64,000 nucleotides of DNA from Mycobacterium marseillense (GTDB lineage Bacteria > Actinomycetota > Actinomycetes > Mycobacteriales > Mycobacteriaceae), in assembly GCF_010731675.1 (NCBI RefSeq), contig NZ_AP022584.1:3472001-3536000 (forward strand). Direction: 5' to 3'. Under the pieces are notes generated by a model, which saw only the letters and a list, made by a program, of their open reading frames with translations, was not told the DNA's origin and made no database searches. Positions 1 to 9,445 of the stretch are shown here, in pieces. The first letter of the stretch is position 1; the number at the start of each line of letters is the position of its first letter. The position numbers were made by a program, and so were the translations under genes.

Positions 1-903
1 GTCATCACCCGCGGCGGCTTCCCCGAGGGCTGCTTCCAGACCCTGCTGGTTTCCTCCAGCGCCGTCGAGCGCATCCTGCGCGACCCGCGCGTGGCGGCGG
101 CCACCCTGACCGGCAGCGAGCCGGCCGGCCAATCGGTGGCGGCCATCGCCGGAGACGAGATCAAGCCGACGGTGCTCGAGCTCGGCGGCAGTGACCCGTT
201 CATCGTGATGCCCTCGGCGAACCTGGACGAGGCCGCCAAGACGGCGGTCACCGCCCGGGTGCAGAACAACGGCCAATCCTGCATCGCCGCAAAGCGATTC
301 ATCGTCCACGCCGACATCTACGACGCATTCGTCGACAAGTTCACCGAGCGCATGCAGGCACTCACCGTCGGCGACCCCACCGACCCCGACACCGACGTGG
401 GCCCGCTGGCCACCGAGTCGGGCCGCGACGAGATCGCCAAGCAGGTCGACGACGCCGCCGCCGCGGGCGCCACCATCCGCCTCGGCGGCAAGCCCATCGA
501 CCGGCCGGGCTGGTTCTACCCGCCGACGGTGGTCACCGACATCAGCAAGGACATGGCCCTCTACACCGAAGAGGTGTTCGGTCCGGTCGCCTCGATGTAC
601 CGGGCCGCCGACATCGACGAGGCCATCGAGATCGCCAACGCCACCACCTTCGGCTTGGGCTCCAACGCCTGGACCAACGATGAGGCCGAGCAGCAGCGCT
701 TCATCGACGACATCGAGGCCGGCCAGGTCTTCATCAACGGGATGACGGTGTCCTACCCCGAATTGGGGTTCGGCGGCGTCAAGCGGTCGGGATATGGACG
801 CGAACTGGCGGGCCTGGGCATCCGCGCGTTCGTCAATGCCAAGACCGTGTGGGTCGGCGAATCCGAAAGCGGCTCCTCGTCGAGCGACGACAAGGTGGAG
901 TGA
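1..903 (+). CDS. gabD1: Succinate-semialdehyde dehydrogenase, 3'-part (GabD1-like)
   Basis: NAD(P)-dependent aldehyde dehydrogenase; the family oxidises succinate semialdehyde to succinate. The reading frame is open from base 1, so the N-terminus lies outside the window. Visible are the ELGGSDPF segment with the general-base glutamate, the NNGQSC segment with the catalytic cysteine, and the late EEVFGPV motif shared by the family. It ends in a low-complexity Ser/Asp tail. It faces a convergent R2lox gene after only 4 bp. The order gabD1, R2lox, TetR matches Rv0234c to Rv0232 of M. tuberculosis, which supports the symbol. Substrate specificity is inferred from synteny. Confidence 0.88.
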   Translation, partial: VITRGGFPEGCFQTLLVSSSAVERILRDPRVAAATLTGSEPAGQSVAAIAGDEIKPTVLELGGSDPFIVMPSANLDEAAKTAVTARVQNNGQSCIAAKRFIVHADIYDAFVDKFTERMQALTVGDPTDPDTDVGPLATESGRDEIAKQVDDAAAAGATIRLGGKPIDRPGWFYPPTVVTDISKDMALYTEEVFGPVASMYRAADIDEAIEIANATTFGLGSNAWTNDEAEQQRFIDDIEAGQVFINGMTVSYPELGFGGVKRSGYGRELAGLGIRAFVNAKTVWVGESESGSSSSDDKVE

Positions 904-907
904 GCCG

Positions 908-1849
908 CTAGGCGGACACCCCCGCCAGCAGCTTCTCGTCCTCGTCGGCGAACGTGTCCTCGAGTTGCAGCGGGGAGTAGTCCAGGTCGATCTCGCCGAG
1001 CGGGCGGCCCCGGGCGCTGGAGATGGTGCCGAACCGTCGCATCCCCTTGTCGCTGGCGTACTGCATGAACTCGTCCAGCGACAGGTTGAAGGGCATCGGG
1101 TCGTAGAGGGCGAAGCCCTCCTCGATCAGCCGCAGCCCGAGCGGCATGAGTTCGTTCATGCGCGTTTCGAAGACGCCCCAGTTGGCGTCGTCGGCGGCGA
1201 CGTGGCGGCGGCAGGTGAAAGTGCCCCACGCCATGTGGCGTCGCTCGTCGTCACCGATGCGACGCACCAACTCCTGCATGCCGGGCAAGATGCCGCGTTC
1301 CACGCAGATCTTGTGCCAGCCGAAGTAGCCGGTGAGCGCCAGCATGCCTTCGACCATGTGGTTGTAGGTGACCGACGCGCGGACCTGGGCGGCCGGAGAC
1401 GGATCAAGCGTCAGCGCGTTCAGGCAGTCGGGCAACTCCTCGTAGAAGATCGTCTTGTAGGTGGGAACGTCCTCGAGGAAGTCGTGCAGGTCCTCGGTGA
1501 TGCCGACGGCATCGAGCCACATGCGGAACACCTGGACGTGCTTGGCTTCCTCGAACGCGAACTGCGTCAGATACATCTCGTCGCCAAGGCGGCCCTCGGC
1601 CCGCATCGCGGCCATGAACGGCTGGATGTCCTGGGTCACCGATTCCTCGCCGGCGATGAACTCGGCGCACAACCGGGTCGCATAGCTGCGTTCGTCGTCG
1701 GTGAGGCGTTCCCAGTCCTCCCGGTCGCGGGAGAAGTCGATGTCGGCCGGATTCCAGAATTTCGCGTTGCCTCCCGCAAACAGCTTGAGCGGCAAGCTGT
1801 CCCAGTTGAGGCCGCCCTCGGCCATCGAGGCGATTCGGGTTCTGTTCAT
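908..1849 (-). CDS. R2-like ligand-binding oxidase (R2lox), Mn/Fe ferritin-like
   Basis: A 313-residue ferritin-superfamily oxidase, the counterpart of Rv0233, once called nrdB. R2lox proteins bind a mixed Mn/Fe centre and a fatty-acid-like ligand and do not act as ribonucleotide reductase subunits. All six metal ligands known for the family can be read at the expected positions: Glu68, Glu101, His104, Glu167, Glu202 and His205. Val71 and Tyr162, which form the ether cross-link in the M. tuberculosis protein, are also present. The ATG overlaps the stop of the upstream TetR gene (ATGA), with a GAGGAGG ribosome site, so the two are translationally coupled. The natural substrate is unknown. Confidence 0.92.
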   Translation of the reverse strand: MNRTRIASMAEGGLNWDSLPLKLFAGGNAKFWNPADIDFSRDREDWERLTDDERSYATRLCAEFIAGEESVTQDIQPFMAAMRAEGRLGDEMYLTQFAFEEAKHVQVFRMWLDAVGITEDLHDFLEDVPTYKTIFYEELPDCLNALTLDPSPAAQVRASVTYNHMVEGMLALTGYFGWHKICVERGILPGMQELVRRIGDDERRHMAWGTFTCRRHVAADDANWGVFETRMNELMPLGLRLIEEGFALYDPMPFNLSLDEFMQYASDKGMRRFGTISSARGRPLGEIDLDYSPLQLEDTFADEDEKLLAGVSA

Positions 1850-2529
1850 GTGACCTCCTCAGATCGTTTGGGGGCGGAGCTGACCGGCGCGGCCGAGAAC
1901 GCGGCCGCCAGCACGGCGACGAGCCTGCGCACGGCCAGCGCGGGCTGCTCGGGGGTGGGCTCGTCGAGCCCTAGGATCGGATCCAGGCCGCGCATGTAGG
2001 GCGCCAGCGCCAGGTGCGGAAAGATCAACAGCAGCAACGACAACAGCGCGTCGGTGTCCGAATCCGCGCGCAGGTCGCCGCGCACGTGCGCGTCGCGGAC
2101 CAGCGGGCGCATCACTTCCAGGTAGTGCCGGTGGATGACGTTCTGCACGCTGACGCGGGCCTCGGTGTCGACTTCGAGGGTCGCCGCGGCGTGCAGCGCG
2201 CGCTCGTGCGGGTGGTCGGCGAAGTAGGCCACCCAGGCGTCGAGCCAGTCGGTGAGGAACTCGAAGAAGGGCCGGCTGGGGTCGAGCTCGCGGATGCGGC
2301 CCTCCATGTAGGCGCGCACCCGCTGGCTGGCGATGTCGGCGATGAACGCGTACAGATCGCGCTTGTCGGCGAAGTACTGGAAGAGGCTCCCCTTGGCGAC
2401 CGACGCGCGGCGCGCGATGACGTTCAGGCTGCCGCGGGAGAAGCCGTGCGCCCCGAATTCGGCCTCCGCGGCCTCGATGATCGCGGCGCGACGAGCGGGG
2501 TCGACGCGTGCCCAGGTGACCGTCGGCAA
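1846..2529 (-). CDS. TetR family regulator (Rv0232-like), upstream of R2lox
   Basis: A 227-residue TetR repressor with an N-terminal helix-turn-helix around residues 28-50 ([18 protein letters not shown]). The TTG start was chosen because GAGGAGG lies 6 bp before it and the protein then begins MPTVTW, as in Rv0232; longer upstream starts lack this. The C-terminal ligand domain is hydrophobic and of unknown specificity. The gene overlaps the R2lox gene by 4 bp in the same direction, so it probably controls its own operon. A candidate operator lies at 2566-2585. Confidence 0.85.
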   Translation of the reverse strand: MPTVTWARVDPARRAAIIEAAEAEFGAHGFSRGSLNVIARRASVAKGSLFQYFADKRDLYAFIADIASQRVRAYMEGRIRELDPSRPFFEFLTDWLDAWVAYFADHPHERALHAAATLEVDTEARVSVQNVIHRHYLEVMRPLVRDAHVRGDLRADSDTDALLSLLLLIFPHLALAPYMRGLDPILGLDEPTPEQPALAVRRLVAVLAAAFSAAPVSSAPKRSEEVT

Positions 2530-2565
2530 TGTTGCCTCCTCGATCGAGTGACCACTGGTCATCCT

Positions 2566-2585
2566 ACTGTGAGCCACGCCACAGT
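2566..2585. promoter_or_regulatory. Candidate operator of the tetR-R2lox operon
   Basis: Perfect inverted repeat ACTGTG-N8-CACAGT, 37 bp upstream of the TetR start and inside the gap between divergent genes. Position and symmetry fit a TetR autoregulatory site; binding is inferred. Confidence 0.5.
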
Positions 2586-2691
2586 CAAGGGCTGCGGCCG
2601 AGTGGCAGACCGCGAGCAACCCTCAGCGGGAAATCCGACGAGCGAGCACTATCGGTGGTAGCGACCCCGCCGAAAAAGCCGAGGAGTAACC

Positions 2692-3642
2692 GTGACGACG
2701 CACCACGACGACAGCGATGCGTGGCCCAGCCTGCGGGTAGACGACTGGGCTCCAACCAGGCAGACACTGCACATGTGGGCACAGATCGTCGGCAAGGTCC
2801 GGCTGGCCCATTCGCCGTTGGTCAACCACTGGTGGCAGGTCACCTCGTATGTGACCCCCCGCGGCTTGACGACGTCGGCGATTCCGTATGGGACAGCGGT
2901 CTTCGATATGGAGTTCGATTTCATCGACCACGTGCTGATGATCCGCAGCAGCACCGGCGCGACCCGCAGTGTGCGCCTGGAACCGAAGCCGGTCGCCGAG
3001 TTCTACGCGCAGACGATGCGGGCACTCGACGAGCTGGGTTTCTCCACGCGCATCCAGCCGCACCCCAACGAGGTGGACCCGGCCGTGCCGTTCGCCGAAG
3101 ACATCGATCACGCCTCATACGACCCTGATGCGGCAAACCTGTTCTGGCGTCAGTTACTTGCGGCCAATCGCGTGCTCGGCCAGTTTCGGTCCCGCTTCAT
3201 GGGTAAGGTGAGTCCCGTCCATTTCTTCTGGGGTGCAATGGATCTCGCGTGCACCAGATTTTCCGGGCGCGCTGCGCCTCGCCACCCGGGTGGCGCACCC
3301 AACTGCGGAGACTGGGTGATGGTCGAGGGCTACTCGCGAGAACTGAGCAGCTGCGGATTCTTTCCCGGCGGGGGTGACGAGGGCGCTTTCTACGCCTACG
3401 CCTATCCCGAACCCGATGGCTTCGCCGACCACCCCGTCGGTCCCGAAGAGGCGCGCTACGACAAGGATCTCGGTGAATACCTGTTGCCGTACGAGGCGGT
3501 GCGGCAGGCAGCCGACCCCGACCAGGCGCTCCTGGGGTTCTTGCAAGACACCTACGAAGCGGCCGCGGTGCATGCCGGCTGGGACCGCGCCGCGCTCGAA
3601 GACGACCCCGATCGCTGGAAGGCCCATCAAACCCGCGCATGA
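2692..3642 (+). CDS. DUF5996 family protein
   Basis: A 316-residue soluble protein rich in Trp, His and Pro, with a conserved-looking WAQIVGKVRLAHSP segment near residue 29 and an NHWWQV segment near residue 45. This pattern is what I recall for the DUF5996 family; no enzymatic function is known to me. There is no signal peptide or membrane segment. It is divergent from the TetR-R2lox operon and convergent with fadE4. GTG start at 2692; an AGGAGTAACC stretch just upstream supplies a ribosome site. Confidence 0.7.
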   Translation: MTTHHDDSDAWPSLRVDDWAPTRQTLHMWAQIVGKVRLAHSPLVNHWWQVTSYVTPRGLTTSAIPYGTAVFDMEFDFIDHVLMIRSSTGATRSVRLEPKPVAEFYAQTMRALDELGFSTRIQPHPNEVDPAVPFAEDIDHASYDPDAANLFWRQLLAANRVLGQFRSRFMGKVSPVHFFWGAMDLACTRFSGRAAPRHPGGAPNCGDWVMVEGYSRELSSCGFFPGGGDEGAFYAYAYPEPDGFADHPVGPEEARYDKDLGEYLLPYEAVRQAADPDQALLGFLQDTYEAAAVHAGWDRAALEDDPDRWKAHQTRA

Positions 3643-3655
3643 GCGCGTTTGGTAT

Positions 3656-3790
3656 CGGGCCTTGGTTCAGCTTGTCGAGCGTGACGTAGCGCCAGTGTGC
3701 GGCCAGGCGCGCACACGGCGTCGAGGGTGCGGCTGGTCGCACACTCGACGAGAGAACCTCGGGCCTTGGTTCAGCTTGTCGAGCGTGACG
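3656..3790 (+). repeat. 31-bp direct repeat, two copies 104 bp apart
   Basis: Copies at 3656-3686 and 3760-3790 are identical (CGGGCCTTGGTTCAGC... ending GTGACG). They lie between convergent genes and flank the hairpin at 3719-3750, as if a terminator unit had been duplicated. Confidence 0.8.
3695..3750. terminator. Twin hairpins between convergent genes
   Basis: Stem 1: GTGTGCG (3695-3701) pairs with CGCACAC (3710-3716). Stem 2: 13-bp arms 3719-3731 and 3738-3750 with one mismatch and a GCTGGT loop. No U tract follows, as is common for mycobacterial terminators. They serve the ends of the DUF5996 gene and fadE4. Confidence 0.6.
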
Positions 3791-3811
3791 CCACAGTCAC
3801 TCTCGAGCTCC

Positions 3812-3833
3812 AGCGTGACTGCAGGGTCACGCT
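3812..3833. terminator. Hairpin next to the fadE4 stop
   Basis: Perfect stem AGCGTGAC / GTCACGCT with a 6-base loop, 10 bp from the fadE4 stop. Likely a terminator for the minus strand. Confidence 0.5.
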
Positions 3834-3843
3834 CGGCGGGAAG

Positions 3844-5553
3844 CTACGGCCGCATCGCGTAGGCGCCGCTGAGCGGCAGCACGTGCTCCTTCCAAATCTG
3901 GTCATACCGCGCGGGGTCGTGGAGCGGGCGACGGATCATCCGCAACGCGTAGCGCGCCTGCGCGTCCGTCGTCGCGGGCTTGTCGCTCAGCTCCACGGCG
4001 TAGGCGTTGAAGTCGCGGACCAGCACTGCGAAGATCCCGTCGATCAATCCCTCGTCGACTCCCGACAGCCCGGCCTCCTCCAGGATGAGCTGGGCGTAGG
4101 GCACCGTGGCGAACAGTTGGCCGACGGCGAACGCGAAGTCAATGTCCTTCTGCTGCACCGCATCCGGGGTCGCGCTGGCCAGCATCTCGGCGAGCACGTC
4201 GATCTGTGCGCGCAGCAGCGCGACATTGGGTAAGTGGGCGAAGCTCTCGAACGGCGCGCGCCAATCGTGGAACCGCACCTTGCCCAGGCCGCCGGTCGCG
4301 CCCTGCGCGAACAGGAAGGTGTCGTCGGCCGCGTCGTCGCGGCGGCCGATCAACGGCAATTCGCCGCTGGGCGCGAACAGAAAGTTGGGCATGAACTTGC
4401 CCAGCAGCCCGATGTTGATGTGGACCGTGCCCTCCAGCCGCGGCAGCAGGCCGATCTCGCGGGTCATCGCCTCGAAGATGGTGTCCTTCTCCACGCCCTT
4501 GGCCGCGATCACGTCCCACAGCGCGGTGATGACACGTTCGCCCTCGCTGGTGATCTTGGCCTTGGTCAGCGGGCTGTAGAGCAGGTAGCGGCGGTCGTCG
4601 GCCGACGCGCTGCGCATGTAGTCGCAGGCCCGGGTGGCGACCAGTCGCATCGCGACCAGCCGCGCGTAGGCGTCGGTGAGTAGGCGCCGCACGTGGGTGA
4701 AGTCGGTGACGACAGTGCCGTACAGGATGCGGTTGGACGCGTGGGTGACCGCCTCGTACATGGCGTGCGTGCACATGCCGACCGCGCCCCAGCCCAGGTT
4801 GTACTTGCAGACGTTGACGGTGTTCAGCGCGGCGTGGAAGGCAGCCGGGCCGCGGTGCAGGATGTCGGCCTCGCTGACCGGGTAGTCGCGCAGCGCGTAG
4901 TTGGCGACGAAGTTCTGCGAGTTCACCACGTTCTTGATCAGCTGGTAGCGCTCGTGCTGGGAGTCGGCGGCGAAGAACACGTACTCGGCGTCGTTCTTCG
5001 AGGCGCCGGCGAACTTGCCGAAGGTGGACACCATCCGGGCGACGTTGGCGTTGCCGATGTAGTACTTCTCCCCATTGGCGACCCAGCCCCCATTGGAGGG
5101 CGTCAGGTTCATGTCGGTCTGGTAGACGTCGGCGCCGTGCGTCTGTTCCGACAGGCCGAACGCGAACACCTCGCCGGCCTCGAGCAGCGCCGCGGCCTTG
5201 CGCTTGGCGTCGGAGTTGGCGCTCATCCAGATCGGGCCCAGGCCCAGGGCGGTGACCTGGAACGGGTACCAGTAGTTGAGCCCGTAGAAGCCGACGATCT
5301 CGGCGAACGCGCTGATCCGGTAGGTGTCCCAGCGGCAATCTTCGGCGCCGTACTCCTTCGGCGTCAGCAGCGACGCGAAGATGCGCTCGCGGCCGATGTG
5401 GTCCAAAAACTCGGAGTACCAGACCCGTTCGTGGTCGTCGGACTTCAACCGCGCCTTGCCCCGGGACTCGAAGAAGTCCACCGTCGCGGCCATGATCTCG
5501 CCGGAGCGGCGGTCGGGGTACTGGCGTTGCAAGTGGTTGGGATTGAGCAACAT
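3844..5553 (-). CDS. fadE4: Acyl-CoA dehydrogenase FadE4
   Basis: A 569-residue flavin-dependent acyl-CoA dehydrogenase, longer than the usual 380-400 residues because of a C-terminal extension. Family features are the FGLSEQTHGADV segment around residue 130 and the YYIGNANVA segment that resembles the flavin and substrate loops. Start at ATG 5553 (MLLNPNHLQRQYP), after which the family sequence begins; the in-frame upstream stretch is Arg/Pro-rich and unlikely to be coding. It lies between php and the DUF5996 gene, as Rv0231 does beside Rv0230c. The exact acyl substrate is unknown. Confidence 0.85.
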   Translation of the reverse strand: MLLNPNHLQRQYPDRRSGEIMAATVDFFESRGKARLKSDDHERVWYSEFLDHIGRERIFASLLTPKEYGAEDCRWDTYRISAFAEIVGFYGLNYWYPFQVTALGLGPIWMSANSDAKRKAAALLEAGEVFAFGLSEQTHGADVYQTDMNLTPSNGGWVANGEKYYIGNANVARMVSTFGKFAGASKNDAEYVFFAADSQHERYQLIKNVVNSQNFVANYALRDYPVSEADILHRGPAAFHAALNTVNVCKYNLGWGAVGMCTHAMYEAVTHASNRILYGTVVTDFTHVRRLLTDAYARLVAMRLVATRACDYMRSASADDRRYLLYSPLTKAKITSEGERVITALWDVIAAKGVEKDTIFEAMTREIGLLPRLEGTVHINIGLLGKFMPNFLFAPSGELPLIGRRDDAADDTFLFAQGATGGLGKVRFHDWRAPFESFAHLPNVALLRAQIDVLAEMLASATPDAVQQKDIDFAFAVGQLFATVPYAQLILEEAGLSGVDEGLIDGIFAVLVRDFNAYAVELSDKPATTDAQARYALRMIRRPLHDPARYDQIWKEHVLPLSGAYAMRP

Positions 5554-5678
5554 GGCGGGACTCCCAGCGGGTTCTCGACGCAGACGAGGGTGAGGGTACT
5601 GCAATAACCCGGCCATCGGGCCGCACCGAATAAAAACGACCCTGTTGGTCGGGTGCCCGTCGCCCTAGCATCAGTGGC

Positions 5679-6659
5679 GTGTCAGAACTCAATACCGCCC
5701 GCGGCTCGATCGACACCGGTCAGTTGGGCGTGACCCTCATGCACGAGCACGTGTTCATCATGACCACCGAGATCGCCGAGAACTATCCCGAAGCGTGGGG
5801 CGACGAAGAGCGGCGGGTGGCCGACGCCATCGACCGACTCAACGAGCTCAAGTCGCGCGGCGTGGACACCATCGTCGACCTCACCGTGATCGGCCTGGGC
5901 CGCTATATCCCGCGCATCGCCCGCGTCGCGGCGGCCACCGAGCTGAATATTGTTGTGGCGACCGGGCTTTACACCTACAACGACGTGCCGTTCCGGTTCC
6001 ACTACGAGGGTCCGGGCGGGATGCTGGGCGGCCCGGAGATCATGACCGAGATGTTCGTCCGCGACATCGAGCAGGGCATCGCCGACACCGGCGTCAAGGC
6101 CGGAATCCTCAAGTGCGCCACCGACGAACCGGGCATCACCCCCGGCGTCGAGCGGGTGCTGCGCGCCGTCGCCCAGGCGCACAAGCGCACCGGGGTGCCC
6201 ATCTCCACGCACACCCACGCCGGCCTGCGCCGCGGCCTCGAGCAGCAACGCATCTTCGAAGAAGAGGGCGTCGACCTCACGCGGGTGGTGATCGGGCATT
6301 CCGGTGACAGCACCGACATCGGCTACCTCGAAGAGCTCATCGCGGCCGGATCGTATCTGGGCATGGACCGGTTCGGCCTCGACGTGATCTCGCCGTTCGA
6401 GGAGCGGGTGCGGATCGTGGCGGAGATGTGCGAGCGCGGGCACGCCGACCGGATGGTGCTCTCCCACGACGCCAACTGCTACTTCGACGCGCTCCCCGAA
6501 GAGCTGGTACCGCAGATGGCCCCGAACTGGCATTACCTGCACATCCACAACGACGTCATCCCCGCGCTCAAGCAACGCGGCGTCACCGACGAGCAGCTGC
6601 ACACCATGCTGGTCGACAACCCGCGCCGCATCTTCGAGCGTCAGGGTGGCTATGAGTGA
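5679..6659 (+). CDS. php: Phosphotriesterase-like lactonase (PHP/PPH)
   Basis: A 326-residue amidohydrolase-superfamily enzyme, the counterpart of Rv0230c. The family hydrolyses lactones, including acyl-homoserine lactones, and organophosphates more slowly. Binuclear metal ligands can be read in full: His22 and His24 (MHEHVF), Lys145 as the carbamylated bridge, His178, His207 and Asp264 (SHDANC). GTG start at 5679. The next gene starts inside its stop region, so the two are co-transcribed. No signal peptide, so it acts in the cytoplasm. Confidence 0.9.
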   Translation: MSELNTARGSIDTGQLGVTLMHEHVFIMTTEIAENYPEAWGDEERRVADAIDRLNELKSRGVDTIVDLTVIGLGRYIPRIARVAAATELNIVVATGLYTYNDVPFRFHYEGPGGMLGGPEIMTEMFVRDIEQGIADTGVKAGILKCATDEPGITPGVERVLRAVAQAHKRTGVPISTHTHAGLRRGLEQQRIFEEEGVDLTRVVIGHSGDSTDIGYLEELIAAGSYLGMDRFGLDVISPFEERVRIVAEMCERGHADRMVLSHDANCYFDALPEELVPQMAPNWHYLHIHNDVIPALKQRGVTDEQLHTMLVDNPRRIFERQGGYE

Positions 6660-8133
6660 GCCGGTCCCGCCGATCGGCACCCAGATTTCGCAGCTTGCCC
6701 AGCTCGCTCCCGACGAGCCCGCCGTCACCTGTGACGGGCTGACCCTGACCCGCGCCGAGCTCGACCGCTCGACGAACCGGTTGGCCCGCGCCTACGCAGA
6801 ACGCGGCGTCGGCGTCGGCGACTACGTGACCATGGTGCTGCCGAACTCCGTCGAGTGGATCCAGGCCGCGGTGGCCTGCTGGAAACTGGGCGCGGTGCCG
6901 CAGCCGCTGTCGGCGCGGCTGCCGGACGCGGAGTTGGCGGGCCTGCTCGAATTGCGCCCGCCGGCGCTGCTGGTGGGACGTGACCACGATGAAATCCCTA
7001 GCGTGCCAGCGGGTTTCGTCCCTGATCCGGCGCTCTCGGACGACCCGCTGCCCGAGGCCGTCTCACCGGTGTGGAAGGCGATGGGATCCGGCGGCAGCAC
7101 CGGGCGGCCCAAGCTGATCGAATCCGGCGGCGACAGCCGGATACCGGCGCTGATCGGCTACCCGCTGGGCGCGCAGGAGGGCGACACCACGTTGGTGCCG
7201 GTGCCGCTGAGCCACAACACCGGCTTCACCACCGCCACCATCGCGCTGCTGATGCGCCACCACCTGGTGCTGATGAGCCGGTTCGACCCGCACCAGTTCC
7301 TCCGGCTGATCACCGATCATCGCGTCACGTTCCTGACGACGGTGCCGACCATCATGCAGCGGACGCTGCCGGTCTATCACGCCGACCCGGACTCCTATGA
7401 CCTGTCCTCGCTGCGGCGGTTCTGGCACCTGGGGGCGCCGTGCCCGCCGGCCATCAAGCAGGCGTGGATCGACCTGCTCGGTGCGGAGAAGATCTGGGAA
7501 CTCTACGGCGGCACCGAATTACAGGCGTTGACGTTCATCTCCGGTGACCAATGGCTGGCGCATCGGGGTTCGGTGGGCGTGGTGGTCGCCGGGGAGATGA
7601 AGGTGCTCGACGACGACGGCAACCCTTGCCCGCCCGGCGTGGTCGGTGAGATCTACATGCGGCCCGCGCCCGGCAGCGCGCCCACCTACCGCTACGTCGG
7701 CGCCACGGCGAAAAGCCGCGACGGCTGGGACTCGCTGGGCGACCTCGGCTATTTCGACGCCGACGGCTTCCTGTACCTGTCGGACCGCCGGGTCGACATG
7801 TTCACCGTCGGGGGCCGCAACGTCTACCCCGCCGAGATCGAGAACGCGCTGTCGGCGCACCCGGACGTGTTGTCCTGTCTGGTCGTCGGTGTCCCGCACG
7901 AGGATCTGGGCCAGGTGCCCTACGCTCTGGTGCACACCGCCGACGGCTGCGCCCTGGATTCCGCGGGCGTGCAGGCATTTCTGCGCGAACACCTGGCGGC
8001 GTACAAGGTTCCGCCCACCCCCGACCTCATCGAATTCGTCGACACCCCGTTGCGCGACGACGCCGGCAAGGCCCGACGCTCGGCCGTGCGGGACCGGATC
8101 CTGCGGCGACTGCAGACCGCGGGGGCCGGCTGA
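6652..8133 (+). CDS. AMP-dependent acid-CoA ligase (bile-acid ligase-like)
   Basis: A 493-residue member of the ANL superfamily that would activate a carboxylic acid to its CoA thioester. The phosphate-binding loop reads GSGGSTGRPK near residue 145, the A5 motif YGGTE follows, and the hinge region reads SDRRVDMFTVGGRNVYP. The length and the HLGAPCPPAIKQAW segment resemble ligases annotated as bile-acid CoA ligases, but the substrate is not determined. The start was put at ATG 6652, which overlaps the php stop; an in-frame GTG at 6646 is also possible. I recall no counterpart at this place in M. tuberculosis. Confidence 0.82.
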   Translation: MSEPVPPIGTQISQLAQLAPDEPAVTCDGLTLTRAELDRSTNRLARAYAERGVGVGDYVTMVLPNSVEWIQAAVACWKLGAVPQPLSARLPDAELAGLLELRPPALLVGRDHDEIPSVPAGFVPDPALSDDPLPEAVSPVWKAMGSGGSTGRPKLIESGGDSRIPALIGYPLGAQEGDTTLVPVPLSHNTGFTTATIALLMRHHLVLMSRFDPHQFLRLITDHRVTFLTTVPTIMQRTLPVYHADPDSYDLSSLRRFWHLGAPCPPAIKQAWIDLLGAEKIWELYGGTELQALTFISGDQWLAHRGSVGVVVAGEMKVLDDDGNPCPPGVVGEIYMRPAPGSAPTYRYVGATAKSRDGWDSLGDLGYFDADGFLYLSDRRVDMFTVGGRNVYPAEIENALSAHPDVLSCLVVGVPHEDLGQVPYALVHTADGCALDSAGVQAFLREHLAAYKVPPTPDLIEFVDTPLRDDAGKARRSAVRDRILRRLQTAGAG

Positions 8134-8193
8134 CGGGCCACAGGTTCGAGAAGGGCATAACATCGACGATCCGCGGGGCGTGCACCGCGCGGC

Positions 8194-8418
8194 GTTGACG
8201 CGATCAAGCCCGAGTTTCAGGTGACGGTGAGAATGGTTCCGAGCACCACGGTGACTGATGGCAGTCTGGCGGTAAGCCGCCATACGGTACTAGTCGAGCG
8301 AGTGGAAACCTTCGAAATCGACAGTAAGCCAATCGATATAGAAGTGATAGAGGCGCTCGACGTCAACAGCGATGGACACACTACACGCTGGCGTGAGTAC
8401 TACGATTGCCGACCGTAG
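8194..8418 (+). pseudogene. Remnant of a SnoaL/limonene-epoxide hydrolase-like gene
   Basis: About 70 residues read as the C-terminal half of a SnoaL-like or limonene-1,2-epoxide hydrolase fold: HTVLVERVETFEIDSKPI, then DVNSDGHTTRWREYYD. These match the late beta strands of that family. The N-terminal half with catalytic residues is missing, and no start codon with a ribosome site fits. I see no gene in the rest of 8134-8684. Confidence 0.45.
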
Positions 8419-8684
8419 AGCGAGTTACCGCCGCGACAAGATCGCCAGGCTGACGGCGGCGCTCGACGCCATCTTCTCGCGGCGAGTTCTGCAAGTAATC
8501 CGACCTACGCAATGCAGTCGGGCGCGACGCTGCGCGCGGGTCTATCGCGACCGATCTTTGCAATAGACCAGAAATTGGCGCCATCGCCCAGGTTTCTGGG
8601 ATGAGAGCAGATCGAACGCGCGAAAATCCTCAAGAAGGAATACTTGTTCCCTCGAGTCCTGTAATCACGGCGTAATGGAGAACG

Positions 8685-9378
8685 ATGCCGCCTAAGTCAC
8701 CGACCTCACCCCCGAAACAGCCGCCTGCCCAAGTGGCTCGCGCGGTCGAACGAGTCCGTCATCACGTGGGGCGGCTATACCAGCGACTGGCACCTCCCCC
8801 GATCACGGTCATCGACCTCCTCTTCGGAGCCTTTCTGTCGCAGGCCATCTCGGCATCCGCGCAACTGGGTATCGCCGACGCGCTGGCTGCGGGCCCGTTG
8901 ACCAAGGAGGAGCTGGCGGGCCGCATCGGGGCCGACCCGGATAGCGTGGCTCGGCTGATGCGGTTGCTGATCAGCCGCGGCGTGTTTCGCAGACGCCGCG
9001 ACGGCCGTTTCGCACTGAACGCGCTGGCCGACACACTGCGCACCGACTCGCCGATCTCGATGCGTGGGGCTGCGCTGTTCTACGGCTCGCCGCAGCATCG
9101 AGCGAACTGGACACGGCTCTCCGATGCGGTGCGCACCGGAGAGCCGAACCCCCCAAAAGTGTTCGGAAAGGACTTCTTCGCTTACCTACCCGACGACCCT
9201 GAATTCGCGGAGATTTTCAACAACGCCATGACCTCCACGTCGTCAGTGTTGGAGGCGGCGGTGGTCGCGGCATACGACTTCAGCAATTTCGGCGTCATCG
9301 CCGATATCGGTGGCGGCCACGGCCGGTTGCTGTCGTCCGTTCTCGCCGCCGCCCCCAATGCCCGGGGCGTGCTGTTCG
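8685..9378 (+). pseudogene. O-methyltransferase gene, 5' part, cut by IS21 element
   Basis: First 231 codons of a SAM-dependent O-methyltransferase of the plant COMT-like class: an N-terminal winged-helix dimerisation domain (residues 30-115) and the start of the Rossmann domain with the SAM loop VIADIGGGHGRLL. The frame runs into the IS element at 9379. Together with 11540-11949 and one copy of the duplicated GTTCG it rebuilds a single 367-residue frame with no other defect. The insertion therefore looks recent. Confidence 0.88.
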
Positions 9379-9385
9379 TGTCGGC

Positions 9386-9429
9386 TCCGGTCGAAAAGTG
9401 AGCAGGTAGTTCCGGTCGAAAAGTGAGCA
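9386..9429 (+). repeat. Left multiple terminal repeats of the IS21 element
   Basis: Two identical 19-bp copies of TCCGGTCGAAAAGTGAGCA at 9386-9404 and 9411-9429. Repeated transposase sites inside the ends are typical of IS21. Confidence 0.85.
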
Positions 9430-9445
9430 CCCTTCTGATTGGAGA

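Noticed and set aside
908-1849. Ribonucleotide reductase small subunit
   Set aside because: The Val71/Tyr162 pair and the ligand set are those of R2lox; the older name nrdB is misleading.
4139-5716. Long Arg/Pro/Ala-rich frames antisense to or in other frames of real genes
   Set aside because: These are typical by-products of high G+C content and lack domains; the same holds for similar frames throughout the first 34 kb.
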